Of a stretch of DNA of 64,000 bases, positions 53,872 to 64,000 are shown one piece after another (positions within the stretch are counted from its first letter, which is position 1; each line of letters opens with the position of its first letter). The position numbers and the translations under genes are program-made. Origin of the DNA: Xanthostigma xanthostigma. Taxonomy: Eukaryota > Arthropoda > Insecta > Raphidioptera > Raphidiidae. The notes under the pieces were generated by a model, which ran no database searches, was not told where the DNA came from, and was given only the letters and a program-made list of their open reading frames with translations. Location: positions 44,320,192 to 44,384,191 of the forward strand of contig OY754464.1 of assembly GCA_963575645.1 (NCBI GenBank), written 5' to 3'.

Positions 53872-55047
53872 CAATTTTCGAACGTAACGTCGGGGTATAT
53901 TATGTAAAATTTCGCGCCTTGTAATTCTGGAATTACTTGTGTCTTCAGACAATATTTTTTAATTATTAATTCACAATCGTGGGAGACCACCAGAGCCTAG
54001 GCCACTGCTACTAGCTCAGCTGAAAAACACCACAGTTCTTTATTAATAAGTACTCATATATAAATACAAATCAGCTTTAGCGAAATGTCTATGTCTAATA
54101 TACAGCGTGTCCCATTTTAATGTCCCACCCCGGATGACTTTTGTCAGTGACCTTGAATGAAAAATTGTTTGGTACAAAAGTTGTACAACTTGGAGGGGGA
54201 CATTCGATGGCACTAATACTTTTGACCTTGGGTATAAGGTTCAAGGTCAACTTTGTTTTTTTTAATGAAACGTCCTATTTTTGACATCGGCAATCGATTG
54301 CGCGTGAAAAAATATGAGACTTTTGTCTGAAACTTTTTTCGAGAACGGGCAAATTTTCTCAATTAATTTACCCTTCAAAATTGAAAATTTTTGAATTTTC
54401 AACTCGAGAATGGTGAGATTTTCTTCAAAAACAATAGGGCTTTTCATATTTGCTTACCAAACATCCTCCCAAAATTTTGTTTCAATCCGTTCATCCGTTT
54501 GACCTGTATAGTGTTCACAGACTAACCGAATAACCGACTAACAGACGCACAGAGTTTTGCCCGTTCTCGAAAAAAATTTCAGACAAAAGTCTCATATTTT
54601 TTCACGCGCAATCGATTGCCGATGTCAAAAATAGGACGTTCCATTAAAAAAAACAAAGTTGACCTTGAATGACCTTGAACATTATACCCAAGGTCAAAAG
54701 TATTAGTGCCATCGAATGTCCCCCTCCAAGTTGTACAACTTTTGTACCAAACAATTTTTCATTCAAGGTCACTGACAAAAGTCATCCGGGGTGGGACATT
54801 AAAATGGGACACGCTGTATATTAGACATAGACATTTCGCTAAAGCTGATTTGTATTTATATATGAGTACTTATTAATAAAGAACTGTGGTGTTTTTCAGC
54901 TGAGCTAGTAGCAGTGGCCTAGGCTCTGGTGGTCTCCCACGATTGTGAATTAATAATTAAAAAATATTGTCTGAAGACACAAGTAATTCCAGAATTACAA
55001 GGCGCGAAATTTTACATAATATACCCCGACGTTACGTTCGAAAATTG
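53872..55047. repeat. 1176-bp palindrome including flanking DNA
   Basis: Centre near 54460. Left arm about 53872-54346, right arm about 54559-55047, nearly identical when read back. It covers the MITE at 54103-54816 plus over 220 bp of flank on each side, including CGAACGTAACGTCGGGGTAT and GTGGGAGACCACCAGAGCCT. The middle 210 bp (unique loop) contain TTCATATTTGCTTACCAAAC, a relative of the segment next to arrays A and B. Confidence 0.9.
54103..54816. mobile_element. MITE with CAG...CTG ends and TATA flanks, 714 bp
   Basis: The inverted ends CAGCGTGTCCCATTTTAATG extend to about 240 bp arms. TATA on both sides (54099-54102, 54817-54820). The same start type as the MITEs at 351 and 12217. It is the core of the palindrome 53872-55047. 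Confidence 0.85.
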
Positions 55048-55819
55048 GTGTAAATTTTTAACGACACTTTGAGCTTAATATTATAATTTACTTAACTTAA
55101 TCTAAGAGAAAAATAACAGTTGAAAATATTGAAACACAGAAAAGAAAAACTCATTTTAATAATTTATTAATAATTTAGGTTCATAAAATATAAACTCTAT
55201 GATCGCTAATTAGTCACAACTAACTTTTTTATAATTATATCCTAAATTATTAAAATAATTATATTTCCTTTTTGGTACATTTCAATAAAAACTGTTTCTT
55301 TGTTAGTATATTATTTTTCTTGTTTTAGTCTTTCAAAATTTTAACTATTATGACATTAATTTATAAATGCAACAATTGGACTACGGGGCCGTTCCAACTA
55401 ATAAAATAATATTGGCATATATAATAACAAAGAAAATGGAATTTCCGTTAACGCGTTCAGTAACGCGGGTAACGGTTACCACTCATTATCAAATTTGCTA
55501 TTCGTTTTCATGGTTTTCTATATGTTATCACGTTATGTTAAAATTAAACAAAGCATGCTTGTCAAACACCTAACTAACATCTACAGAACAAAAGACAATA
55601 GATTTTTTTATTTTCAAAATATTTCTGAATCTACAAATTTAGAAAAAAACATTTTTTCGTAACTCTCCTGTAAAAATACACACACTAGTTAACCGTTATA
55701 ATATAAAAAACAACATTAAATGGTAGGTATATCTTTTCTCCGCATGCGCTGATTTTCTCCAAAAATTGTTTTTACAAAATTTGTAAAATAGACTAATAAG
55801 CCGTTGCATAAAAAACTAC

Positions 55820-56378
55820 TAAGGAAAGATGAATTAATTCGGAGAAGGCTATAAATGATTTCTAATGGTATATGCTGCCGACGTTTCGGAAAATATATTT
55901 CCTTCCTCAGGGCTTACATCTGTGAAATTACAGGTATTTTACAAAAGTGCATATAAAAATAACAAAAAAGTATTTAGAAATATTAAAATGTACTTACATT
56001 ATATATTAGAATTATTTGATTTTTTTTATTAAAGTTTTTAATTGTCATATTGTCAAATAATAATCAAGTTATATCAATCAAAAATTTTTATACTATTTTA
56101 TACTATTAAAATATAATATATTAACGGTATCAGAATTTTGTAGGATTAAAATTGGTAATAAATTAATAGTTTGTCGAAATTGTCTTATTAAGATTTTAAC
56201 ATTTTGTAATTATGTAATGATCTCAGGATGATGTAACATTCCAGTTTATAGCTTTATTATACAAAAACGAAACGTCGGCAGCATATACCATTAGAAATCA
56301 TTTATAGCCTTCTCCGAAATAATTCATCCTTTCTTAGTAAACATAGGCTAACGCTAAACTAATACACCTTACACATTA
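55820..56378. mobile_element. Penelope-like element fragment with inverted terminal parts
   Basis: The insert is flanked by a 12-bp duplication, ATAAAAAACTAC (55808-55819 and 56379-56390). The left part 55820-55885 returns inverted at 56265-56339 (GGCTATAAATGATTTCTAAT and its complement). A hammerhead-like motif lies at the left inner side. 12-bp duplications and inverted LTR-like ends are known for Penelope-like elements. The protein part (RT/GIY-YIG) is absent. Confidence 0.65.
55877..55913 (-). ncRNA. Hammerhead-ribozyme-like motif
   Basis: On the minus strand, in order: GCC, CTGAGGA, a hairpin GGAAA-TATAT-TTTCC, GAAA, CGTC, GGC. CTGAnGA and GAAA are the invariant core boxes of hammerhead ribozymes, GUC is the usual cleavage triplet, and GCC/GGC can form stem I. 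Stem III would be reduced to almost nothing, as described for Penelope-like elements. Cleavage itself cannot be judged from sequence. Confidence 0.6.
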
Positions 56379-56700
56379 ATAAAAAACTACGTTATAACAT
56401 ATACCTCTGATGCGCATGCGCCGATTTTCCCCGAAATAAAATACAAAAATTTCTCGTAAAGCAGATAGCACATAATATCTCTTGCGAATGCGCCGATTTT
56501 CCCCAAAATAAATCACAAAACTTTCTTGAAAACATATAGAATAATAAACCGTTATGAAAAGTATACGATTATTACATAAAAAACGACATTATAATATATC
56601 TCCTGCGCATGCGCCGACTTTCCACAAAAAAATTACAAAATTTTCATGTAAAAATAAATAAAATAATAATCCGTTATCCGTTTTTTGCTAATAACTCACT

Positions 56701-57105
56701 CAGTCAGATCCATTCAAGCATTTTCTAAAGAGAAGAAATTTCTACATTGGTAGATTTTATAAATTAGTGTGTAAAATAATTCTTTATAAAGACTTTATCA
56801 GCATCAAAAATATATGAACTCGATTTTACTTAAATATCAAAAGAGAGAAAACTACGTGAAAACCTTAGATAAACAATGATAAATTATCGGCCCGAAGGGT
56901 CGCACTTTTGGCTCGCTGGAGGCTTAATTGTACGGTAAAATTTCACTGAATGGGCACACACATTTTTTTAGTTTCTTCTTGCTATAGAACTGTAAAAGAT
57001 TATATTTCCAGTTGAACCATCTCTCTTAAAAAAACATCACAATCAGCGGCGTCAAATCGATTTACATTTTTTAATGACACTTTGAACTTAAATTAAACTC
57101 TTTAC
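56701..57105. repeat. Interspersed repeat
   Basis: AATTAGTGTGTAAAATAATTC and the following 100 bp are found in reverse at 63.92-64.0 kb. The part to 56980 (GGGTCGCACTT, ACTGGGC-like ACTGAATGGGCACAC) resembles 21.65-21.86 kb. No gene. Confidence 0.55.
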
Positions 57106-57326
57106 TATCCGTCAAATAATTTACAATCGTATATAATCACGCACAATTTAAATCACACACCATTTTTGTCACGTGTATGCAAGTCATCGCTCAAAAAATT
57201 CTGGTATCATAAAAATGTAACTGAAATACATTAAGATTGTTTTTTTCATTGTTTGGAATTTTTCTATTTGTTGACATATTGTTACAATTTTTTTCAATTG
57301 TTATTTCGATTTGTTGACTGTTAACA

Positions 57327-57400
57327 GAGCTCCTTGATGCAGTGGATAAATCTATAACTCAGTAGGGGTAAGGTACCGAGTTCGATCCTTGCCAACGTCA
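57327..57400 (+). repeat. tRNA-like SINE head, left arm copy
   Basis: GCTCCTTGATGCAGTGGATA contains an A-box-like element and GAGTTCGATCCTTGCC a B box. It is followed by CATTTTATTCCACTTGATAT, shared with the unit at 36.5 kb. The mirrored copy is at about 60120-60200. The acceptor stem does not close. Confidence 0.55.
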
Positions 57401-57438
57401 ATGGTTTCCATTTTATTCCACTTGATATTTATACACTA

Positions 57439-57952
57439 CTAGCCGTTACCCGCGGAGTCGCACGCGATTAAGACAAAACACGGATGCATTCCCATTATTT
57501 GGCATAATTACTCCTTTCTCGACGTAGACTCCCTAATAAATTTTAAAATGGATTACATTCACGTGATCAACGTCCTGACAAAACCTTGAAAATGACACCT
57601 AGGTTGATTTTTAAACTATTTACCTCTTTTAACCCCCCGAAGGGTTTTTTTTTGAAAAAGCATGAAACACGTATTTATTTATTTGTTGACAGGAGTAATC
57701 CTGCGCATTTTCGAATTGTTACATCTTATATGATTTCTTCATGCAAATTTTGAACCCCCGTTACATCCTTTTGGGGGTTTAATTTTAAAAAATGTGTTCT
57801 TAGCGGACAACTACTCATAATAACTATCTGTGTGCCAAATTTCAGCCCAATCGGTTCAGTAGTTTAAGCTGTGCGTTGATAGATCAGTCAATCAGTCACG
57901 GTTTCAACTACGAATAATTTTTTTAAAGAAAAGCCCGTATTTTGATTATAGA
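57439..57952 (-). mobile_element. Helitron-like element, 514 bp, left arm copy
   Basis: Read on the minus strand it starts TCTATAATCAAAATACGGG after an A, and ends CGGGTAACGGCTAG before a T. It contains CCGATTGGGCTGAAATTTGG and a run of CCCCCAAAAGGATGTAACGG. Non-coding. It sits directly behind the tRNA-like SINE. Confidence 0.65.
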
Positions 57953-58045
57953 TTATTATTTATTGTTTGTTATAATGTATAAAGAAAGATGCTATTTTGA
58001 ATTGTCGGATTACGATATTGCGCGTGACGGAGACAGGCTTAACCA

Positions 58046-59473
58046 CTAGTAATATAATAAATTATATTCCACAAACGAAATTTGAAATCACACCCCCACG
58101 CATGCACGCACACAGCCACACATTATTTGTCTCTTTTTCGGTATTTGATATAAAATCAAAGTCAAGTCGAATTTTTAAAAAATTTCAAGACTTTCTATTT
58201 CAAAAGATTACGAGAAAATGTATACCTTGAGTTAATATTTTTTCAAAAGATGAATTCCTACGAAAAACCCTACAGAGTACTACCAAAGCTGAACCTATTC
58301 GATTCTTTTAATGTAAACTTTAAATTTGAATGTAATTATTATTTAGTCAGCCCTGGTCAACGTCAACTAAACTGTTGAAATGAAAGAATACAAGAGAACA
58401 ATTTATACTATACAAATGTTTTTATTACAACTGACACCAAAGGTAAAAATTACAATTCAGGTTATCTCATCGTGGTCGGAATAAGAAAGGCGACAAAAAG
58501 TACAAAACTGAAAGAAACAATAACATTGCAGTAAAAAGAAAACACTGACAATAGCGTAAAGGTGTACCTATTTTATTAAATAAGTGTATAGTGGAAATAC
58601 TATTAAATTAAATTCTTTCATTGTGCCATAATTTCACATAAAATTTATATTTATGAATTATGAATAATAACCCTGTTTTTATCACATGATATACTTTTTT
58701 TAAAATCTCCAAAATTCTCAGAAACTATTGAAAAATTAAAAAACATTCTGAAGATTCTCGGGATCAATTAATGTAATAATACCTTAAAGGAAAAAAATCG
58801 TCCAAGTGTGAGTTGAACTCGCGCAACCGAGGGTTCCGTACAAACTTGTAGGTATGTAGATAGTCCGTTCATTACGGAAATCGAGTTTCGAAAATTCGAA
58901 ATGTTGTCCCCATACATCGACATACATCGCGGTCAGTTTAACGACTAAATCTATAATTACAATTTGTATAATTACAATTAGTTCAACCCGAACTGTACTG
59001 TATACCGTGGCTATAACCTAGCGGTCGTACCGTGTTGCATGTGAGAGTTCTCAAAATTGCATTTTAATAAATGTTCGAGTATACTGCTGTATAAACTATA
59101 AACGCACCGTTAGCGAACGCTTGTTTTGTATTAGAATTGTTATTGTGTACGTGCGTAACACGTTTTTCCGATTTGTGTATAGCAGGCATGTCAAACCCGC
59201 GGCCCGCCAACAAGTTGTTTGCTGCCCATCAAGGTTGGTATCAAATATTAAAAAAAACATTATTTCCTTACAAGATAAAAATAATTATTTTTCTTATGTA
59301 CAAAAGATTTTTCCCAAGACATCATATTTTATAATAAGTATCATGAAGTGATAAATTTCATATATAAATTTCTCACTTTGACATTTATAATAAAACTAGT
59401 GGCCCGGTCCAACTTCGCGTGGATTTGTAGTCTGTAAATTGCCTATAAAAGATAGATTATTATAGAATAACTA
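58046..59473. other. Loop of the inverted duplication, non-coding
   Basis: 58800-58850 has GTTGAACTCGCGCAACCGAG and GGGTTCCGTAC, a worn start of the insect repeat found at 32.09 kb. 59394-59425 has ACTAGTGGCCCGGTCCAACT, a minus-strand Helitron-like end. No gene recognised. Confidence 0.5.
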
Positions 59474-59561
59474 TAGTGGTTAAGCCGTCTCCGTCAGGCG
59501 CAATATCGGAATCCGACAATTCAAAATAGCATCTTTCTTTACACATTATAACAAACAATAA

Positions 59562-60083
59562 TCTATCATCAAAATACGGGATTTTTCTTTAAAAAAATGA
59601 TTCGTAGTTGAAACCGTGACTGATTGACTGATCTATCAACGCACAGCTCACACCACTGAACCGATTGGGCTGAAATTTGGCACACAGATAGTTATTATGA
59701 CGTAGGTGTCCGCTAAGAACACATTTTTTAAATTTAAACCCCCAAAAGGATGTAACGGGGGTTCAAAATTTGCATGGATAAATCATATAAATGTAACAAT
59801 TCGAAAATGCGCAGGATTACTCCTGTCAACAAATAAATAAACACGTGTTTCATGCTTTTTCAAAAACAAACCCTTCAGGGGGTGAAAAGAGGTAAATACT
59901 TTAAAAATCATTAATCAACCTAGGTGTCATTTTCAAGGTTTTGTCAGGACGTTGATCACGTGAATGTAATCCATTTTAAAATTCATTAGGGCGTTTACGT
60001 CGAGAAAGGAGTAACTATGCCAAATAATGGGAATGCATCCGTGTTTCGTCTTAATCGCGTGCAACGCCGCAGGTAACGGCTAG
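59562..60083 (+). mobile_element. Helitron-like element, 522 bp, right arm copy
   Basis: The same element as 57439-57952 in the mirrored arm: starts TCTATCATCAAAATACGGG, ends CAGGTAACGGCTAG before T. Confidence 0.65.
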
Positions 60084-60454
60084 TAATGTATAAATATCAA
60101 GTGGAATAAAATGGAAATCATTGACGTCGGCAGATATCGAACTCGGTAGCTTGCCCCTACTGAGTTATAGATTTATCCACTACATCAAGGATCCTGTCAA
60201 CAGTCAACAAATCGAAATAACAATTGAAAAAATTTGTAACAATGTGCCAACAAATAGAAAAATTCCAAACAAAGAATAAAATAATGTTAATATATTTCAG
60301 TTACAGTTTTATGATACCAGAATTTTTTGAGTGATGACTCGCATACACGTGGCAAAAATGGTGTGTGATTTAACTGTGCGTGATTTTATATAGGATTATA
60401 AATTATTTGACGGATACCTATAGTCCAGTGCATTTAGAAATATTTTATAGGTGT

Positions 60455-60715
60455 GACCAAAAAATTTCAGATAAATTTTTTCTTTTGTTGCTTAATCGAA
60501 AGGGTCTTCGATGGAGACCTTAACCCTTAATTTGCGCACTCTCCAAATTGAGCCGTCCGCCGCCATCTTGGATTCTGTTTTTTTATTTTCAATTGCTCAT
60601 ATCTCGCGTTCTAATAATCCCACAGCAATCGTTCTAAGGTCGTTGGATACGTCAAATTTTACTCTTTAATTGAATGTCTATCAAGTAAAACTCTCCAATG
60701 TACTGAAAAAAAGTT
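60455..60715 (+). repeat. Interspersed repeat, partner of 8.16-8.41 kb
   Basis: GGTCTTCGATGGAGACCTTA and CCGCCGCCATCTTGGATTCT, about 90% like the first copy. Confidence 0.7.
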
Positions 60716-61119
60716 ATTAGCGTCCAAAGTTTTTTGTTAAAAGTTCTTGCGCCCGGTTTTTCCGCGCGCAGCTCTTTCCAGTGCATCTGAGACCCTCACC
60801 GACAGTTTACTATTTAAACTAGACTCATTTCTAGTTTTTCAGAAAAAAAATCATCCCAATCGGTTGATTCCTCGGTCGCCAATCCACGCTCGAAGTTGCG
60901 CTGTTCATTATCGTGCTATTTTGAAGCCACTAAAACTCGCACTTTGCGCTGCATTTATCGCTTTTGTAACTAATATAACGCAAATTAATTCGTTAAATCG
61001 TTAAATCAATGCTAAGAACACGTGTTTTACATTAATTTTTTATTTAAATTTATAACTCAGATCAATAGTGACGTGTGTGAGTCGGACGAACACATAAATA
61101 TTTGGAGCCGGAACGAAAT
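60716..61119. other. Unassigned sequence
   Basis: A plus-strand open frame (60747-61004) has no recognised motif. No repeat end was seen. Confidence 0.35.
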
Positions 61120-61800
61120 TATCTACCCCGCCCCCGTTTCGAGGATGCGGCATACGGTGGAAATATTAAAATTTCTCTCTGGAGTTGCGCAATCTCCCAA
61201 AACGGCCTAAAACCACCCCCGAGCGGGGTTAAACGCGCATTACGTTATTCCTTTTCCGAAAAAAATGTTTTTTCCCTGTTTTTGAGGATGCTGAGCACGG
61301 TGGTGGTATTGAAAATTGCCGCTGACTCTCACCATCCCCTCCACCGGCCAAATCTCAACACCGAAACGGGTGAATTTTTTTCATATCACCAGCAAAATTG
61401 TATTATCTCTCCGTTTCAGAGGATTCTGAGATTTGGACGGTGCAGGGGTTGGTGAATCGGCGGCAATTTTCAACCCCACAACCGTGCTTAGCATCCTCGA
61501 AAACGGAAAAATAAGTAATCTAATTCTGCCGGCGATATAAAAAAAATAGGTCACTCGTTTCGGGGGTGAGATTTGTCCGGTGGAGGGGTTGGTGAGAGTC
61601 GGTAGCAATTTTCATCGTGCTCAGCATCCTCAAAAACAGGGAAAAAATTTTTTTTTTTCGGAAAGGGATTAACGTAATGCGCCGTTAACCCCCATATAGG
61701 GGTGGTTTTTGGCCGTTTTGGGGGGTTGCGCAACCCCAAAACGAAATTTTAATATTTCCACCGTATGCCGCATCCTCGAAAACGGGGGGGGGGGCTAGGT
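61120..61800. mobile_element. GC-rich foldback element
   Basis: Arms about 61124-61400 and 61500-61795: CGTTTCGAGGATGCGGCATA on the left and its near complement on the right. Further pairs are AACGCGCATTACGTTA / TTAACGTAATGCGCCGTT and GGATGCTGAGCACG / CGTGCTCAGCATCC. CGAGGATGC- and CCGTTT-type blocks recur several times, so each arm has internal repeats. Many short frames here are mirror translations. It cuts the left side of hairpin-rich copy C. Confidence 0.75.
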
Positions 61801-61854
61801 ACTTTCGTTCTAAAGACAATGAAACAATTGTTTTCAAAATATTATGACAGTTAA

Positions 61855-62408
61855 GGAGGTTGAGCCGTTTTACGAAGATAATGAAAAAAATCTGAAATAA
61901 AGTTTTTTTAATAGATATTTTTATGACAAAATTTTCTGTAAAAAATCCAAAATCATTAGGAGATTTAAAAAGTTGAAAATTAAAAAAAACTTTTACATGC
62001 TGTCTTATGGAAAATATGTCAACCTAGCATACAAACGGTACATTTTAATTTTTTGCAAATAACCAAATAATGTCAGCAGTTCCGAAAACTAACTATGTAA
62101 AGCATCGATGTCTTACGCATATTTTAATATTTTTTCCAATTTAATTAGGAGACTTTTAATCAATAAAAAAAATTATTAAACCTTAGCACTTTTCGATTAT
62201 GGACTTTTATTTTTGACAGTTTTAACAATTTTAACTGAATTTTCAACTTTTTAATGATTTAATTAAAATTTTTATTAGTTTTAATTTCTTTTTTTAATTA
62301 TTTACTGTAAAAAAATATGTAAAATACAGATATTTACATAAATTTATTTTTTTTAACCTAACTAGAATTCAACTTACTTTTGAATGGGACTGTAACGGAT
62401 CAACCTCC
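61855..62408. mobile_element. MITE, 554 bp, TTAA target duplication
   Basis: The ends GGAGGTTGAGCCGTT and, read back, GGAGGTTGATCCGTT are inverted repeats of 15 bp. TTAA on both sides (61851-61854, 62409-62412). Copy A has one TTAA and no insert at this place. The interior is AT-rich and non-coding. Confidence 0.9.
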
Positions 62409-62834
62409 TTAATCTTTAATTACTATCCAAGTGAGACTTAAAATAAATACGTATTTGAAAGAAAGTTAAAAACAATTATTATAGGTAAGTAATTTTAATA
62501 AATAAATTTTTAACCTAAATTTGAAGCGAAAGATGCAATATCATAAATCAAGATGACGGCGAATCAGTTTTACAAGTACCGGATTGCCATAAGGGCCGAC
62601 AATCCTCTCCACAAAAGAGTCAAACTGTTTCAGCAATATGATCTTATTGCTCCACAAAAGGAAGCGAAGCTTCCCCAGCTACGGTTTTTATATGGAGAGC
62701 CGAAGGCTCGACTAGTGTTGTTTTCAACCGAGCGGGACACAGCCCCGCGAGGTAAGACTGTAACAAAGGTGGAGACGTAGGCTCCACAAAGGGAAGCGAC
62801 AGAGAACCTACGGTTCTCAAAGTTTTGGCGATAT

Positions 62835-63868
62835 AATCCAGTCAACGAAGGAAAAATAAAAACAATAAATTGTGTAGTCTGGGTTATTATTTCAAATGAT
62901 AGGGGTGATACCCAGGAATAACATATTAAAAGTCCCCAGCGGGGGGGCACTTGCTTTGGACGGGAGGGGAGCAAATAGGTCCCATTTTTTGGTTCTTCGT
63001 GATTCTCTAAAAAACCATGCGTTTTAGAAAAGAGAACCTTTTATAAAAAATAAAGCTGATTAAATTTTCTACAAAATGCCGAAAAATTTTTTTTTAGATT
63101 TATTAATAAGGGAGATGAAAAAAGCTATTGTTTATTAAATATAATTTGCTACTTCTGGAGTCAATTAATTTGATTTAATTTGATAACTGTTATAAAATTG
63201 TGATTATGTATTTTTATTTGTGACACCTATATTTATTATTTTTTAATTGAAATTAAAGAGGCTGACTGCTTAATGTTTGTAGTGTTTGTACTACATTATT
63301 TTATTGCCTGCCCTTAACACATCTTTCTTCTGCCACCATCTTCAACTCCGATTTCGGTTCCGACTCCGAAAAACCAAATTTAAAAACTCCGACTTCGATT
63401 CCGATAAAACCACCTCCGTAACATCCCTAATTTCTACATGAACCAAAAGATAACTAATGGTATATTGGATTGAATGTAAGGAAGAATCTTCATCTATAAT
63501 TATAGCTCAACGGAATAATAAACATTAATTTTCTAAGGCAATAATACTTTGTTTTCAGTTTGTATCACATTAATATCCCTTGCATTTCCTTTTGTATTTG
63601 TCATATATATACAATTAATATATCATTTTGTAAGAAATTTAATAAGCTTCATTACGTTTTAAGGTTTTTTTCCTACGACGCTTAGTTTTTGAAATATTTA
63701 GGAAAAACTAAAATATGGAACATATCCCCCCCACCCCGCCTAAAGCAAGCGGCCCCTGGCTGGGGACTTTTGGTATGTTATACCTGGGAGTCAACCCTAT
63801 TATAAAAAATATTAATCCAGACTACACAATTTTTTGCATTTATTTGCCAATTTCGGGTTAACTGAACT
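62835..63868. mobile_element. TIR element, about 1.03 kb
   Basis: Inverted ends of about 110 bp: TGTGTAGTCTGGGTTATTAT (62869) and, read back, TGTGTAGTCTGGATTAATAT, with AAAAGTCCCCAGC at the inner side. ATAT is present on both sides (62831-62834 and about 63869). Copy A has the uninterrupted site GGCGATATCAGC. The interior has no transposase. Confidence 0.8.
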
Positions 63869-63927
63869 AATATCAGCATATCAGTATTTTATTTAACTTT
63901 CCGAGCAAAGCTCGGTCACCCAGGTAC

Positions 63928-64000
63928 TTTAAGTAAAATCGAGTCCATATATTTTTAATGCTGATAAAGTCTATAAAGAATTATTTTAACACACTAATTT
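63928..64000 (-). repeat. Interspersed repeat, partner of 56.77-56.85 kb
   Basis: TGCTGATAAAGTCTATAAAG and CACACTAATTT match, in reverse, the start of the repeat at 56701-56990. Cut by the window edge. Confidence 0.6.

Larger units (their letters stand above)
54983..56700 (+). mobile_element. Interspersed element with array, copy C
   Basis: The leader AATTACAAGGCGCGAAATTT (54991) with TTTAACGACACTTTGAGCTT and GAAACACAGAAAAGAAAAAC matches copy A. The array motif (TGCGCATGCGCCGA or variants) starts at about 55739, 56411, 56483 and 56604. A 559-bp Penelope-like insert lies between the first two. No tail segment was found after the array. Confidence 0.65.
57106..60416. repeat. 3.3-kb inverted duplication with 940-bp arms
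   Basis: Arms 57106-58045 and 59474-60416 match in opposite orientation from TATCCGTCAAATAATTTA to GGCTTAACCACTA, with a few percent differences. Each arm contains the same tRNA-like unit and the same Helitron-like insert, so those insertions happened before the duplication. The 1.43-kb loop is not duplicated. Confidence 0.9.
61805..63927 (+). mobile_element. Hairpin-rich Helitron-like element, copy C
   Basis: Pieces 61805-61854, 62409-62834 and about 63869-63927 together match copy A read back. The GC-rich part has only one set of hairpins (about 62670-62815: GAGCCGAAGGCTC, GTGGAG...CTCCAC, GAACC...GGTTC) where copy A has about 2.5. It ends in CCGAGCAAAGCTCGG and TCACCCAGGTAC. Two insertions, 61855-62408 and about 62835-63868, break it. 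Confidence 0.75.

Noticed and set aside
58000-58230. 77-codon frame near the end of the left arm
   Set aside because: It crosses the palindrome boundary and has no recognisable motif.
61102-61739. Several overlapping frames in a GC-rich stretch
   Set aside because: The stretch is a foldback element; low stop frequency comes from its base composition, and the frames mirror each other.

Overview
The window looks like intergenic DNA from an arthropod, most likely an insect. It is very AT-rich, carries no complete host gene, has no bacterial operon signals, and is packed with eukaryotic transposable elements: Jockey-type and R1-type LINEs, Ty3/gypsy and Ty1/copia elements, pogo, hAT, Harbinger-like and TTAA-target MITEs, Helitron-like ends, a Penelope-like fragment and tRNA-derived sequences. 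The only recognisable host protein is a broken PERK/EIF2AK3-like kinase pseudogene. The exact order or species cannot be fixed from the sequence alone.

Layout. 0-8 kb: a LINE tail split by a TATA-target MITE, a GC-rich hairpin cassette (copy A), an interspersed element with about 125-bp repeats carrying the motif TGCGCATGCGCCGA (array A), a foldback element, and a LINE with ORF1 and the endonuclease part of ORF2. 8-14 kb: an 875-bp palindrome and a 3.55-kb hAT-like element filled with later insertions. 14-21 kb: copia fossil pieces around the kinase pseudogene, one possible host exon, and a hAT-like element made largely of CAAGAC minisatellite. 21-31 kb: a hAT MITE inside a decayed unknown reading frame, near-perfect palindromes, and MITEs with a CGCATGCGCA core. 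32-35 kb: an insect repeat split by array B and a LINE. 39-42.3 kb: a nested set, with a TIR element carrying a PIN/FEN-like gene remnant, into which a TTAA foldback element went that itself holds an R1 LINE and hairpin-cassette copy B. 44-46.1 kb: a decayed pogo-like transposon split by a Harbinger-like MITE. 48.06-53.5 kb: a whole-looking, apparently very recent Ty3/gypsy retrotransposon on the minus strand. 53.7-60.4 kb: a 1.18-kb palindrome, array C split by a hammerhead-bearing Penelope-like insert, and a 3.3-kb inverted duplication. 61-64 kb: hairpin-cassette copy C with two or three further insertions.

There is no working gene network. The value of the window is as a record of nested insertion and inverted duplication: many insertions can be bounded exactly because a target-site duplication, or a second uninterrupted copy, is also present. 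The strongest leads are the dispersed arrays of NRF-1/Ewg-like sites, the hairpin-rich GC cassette, the hammerhead motif in the Penelope-like insert, the PIN-like gene inside a TIR element, and the large palindromes. All alignments were made by eye; repeat boundaries may be off by a few bases except where a target-site duplication is given.
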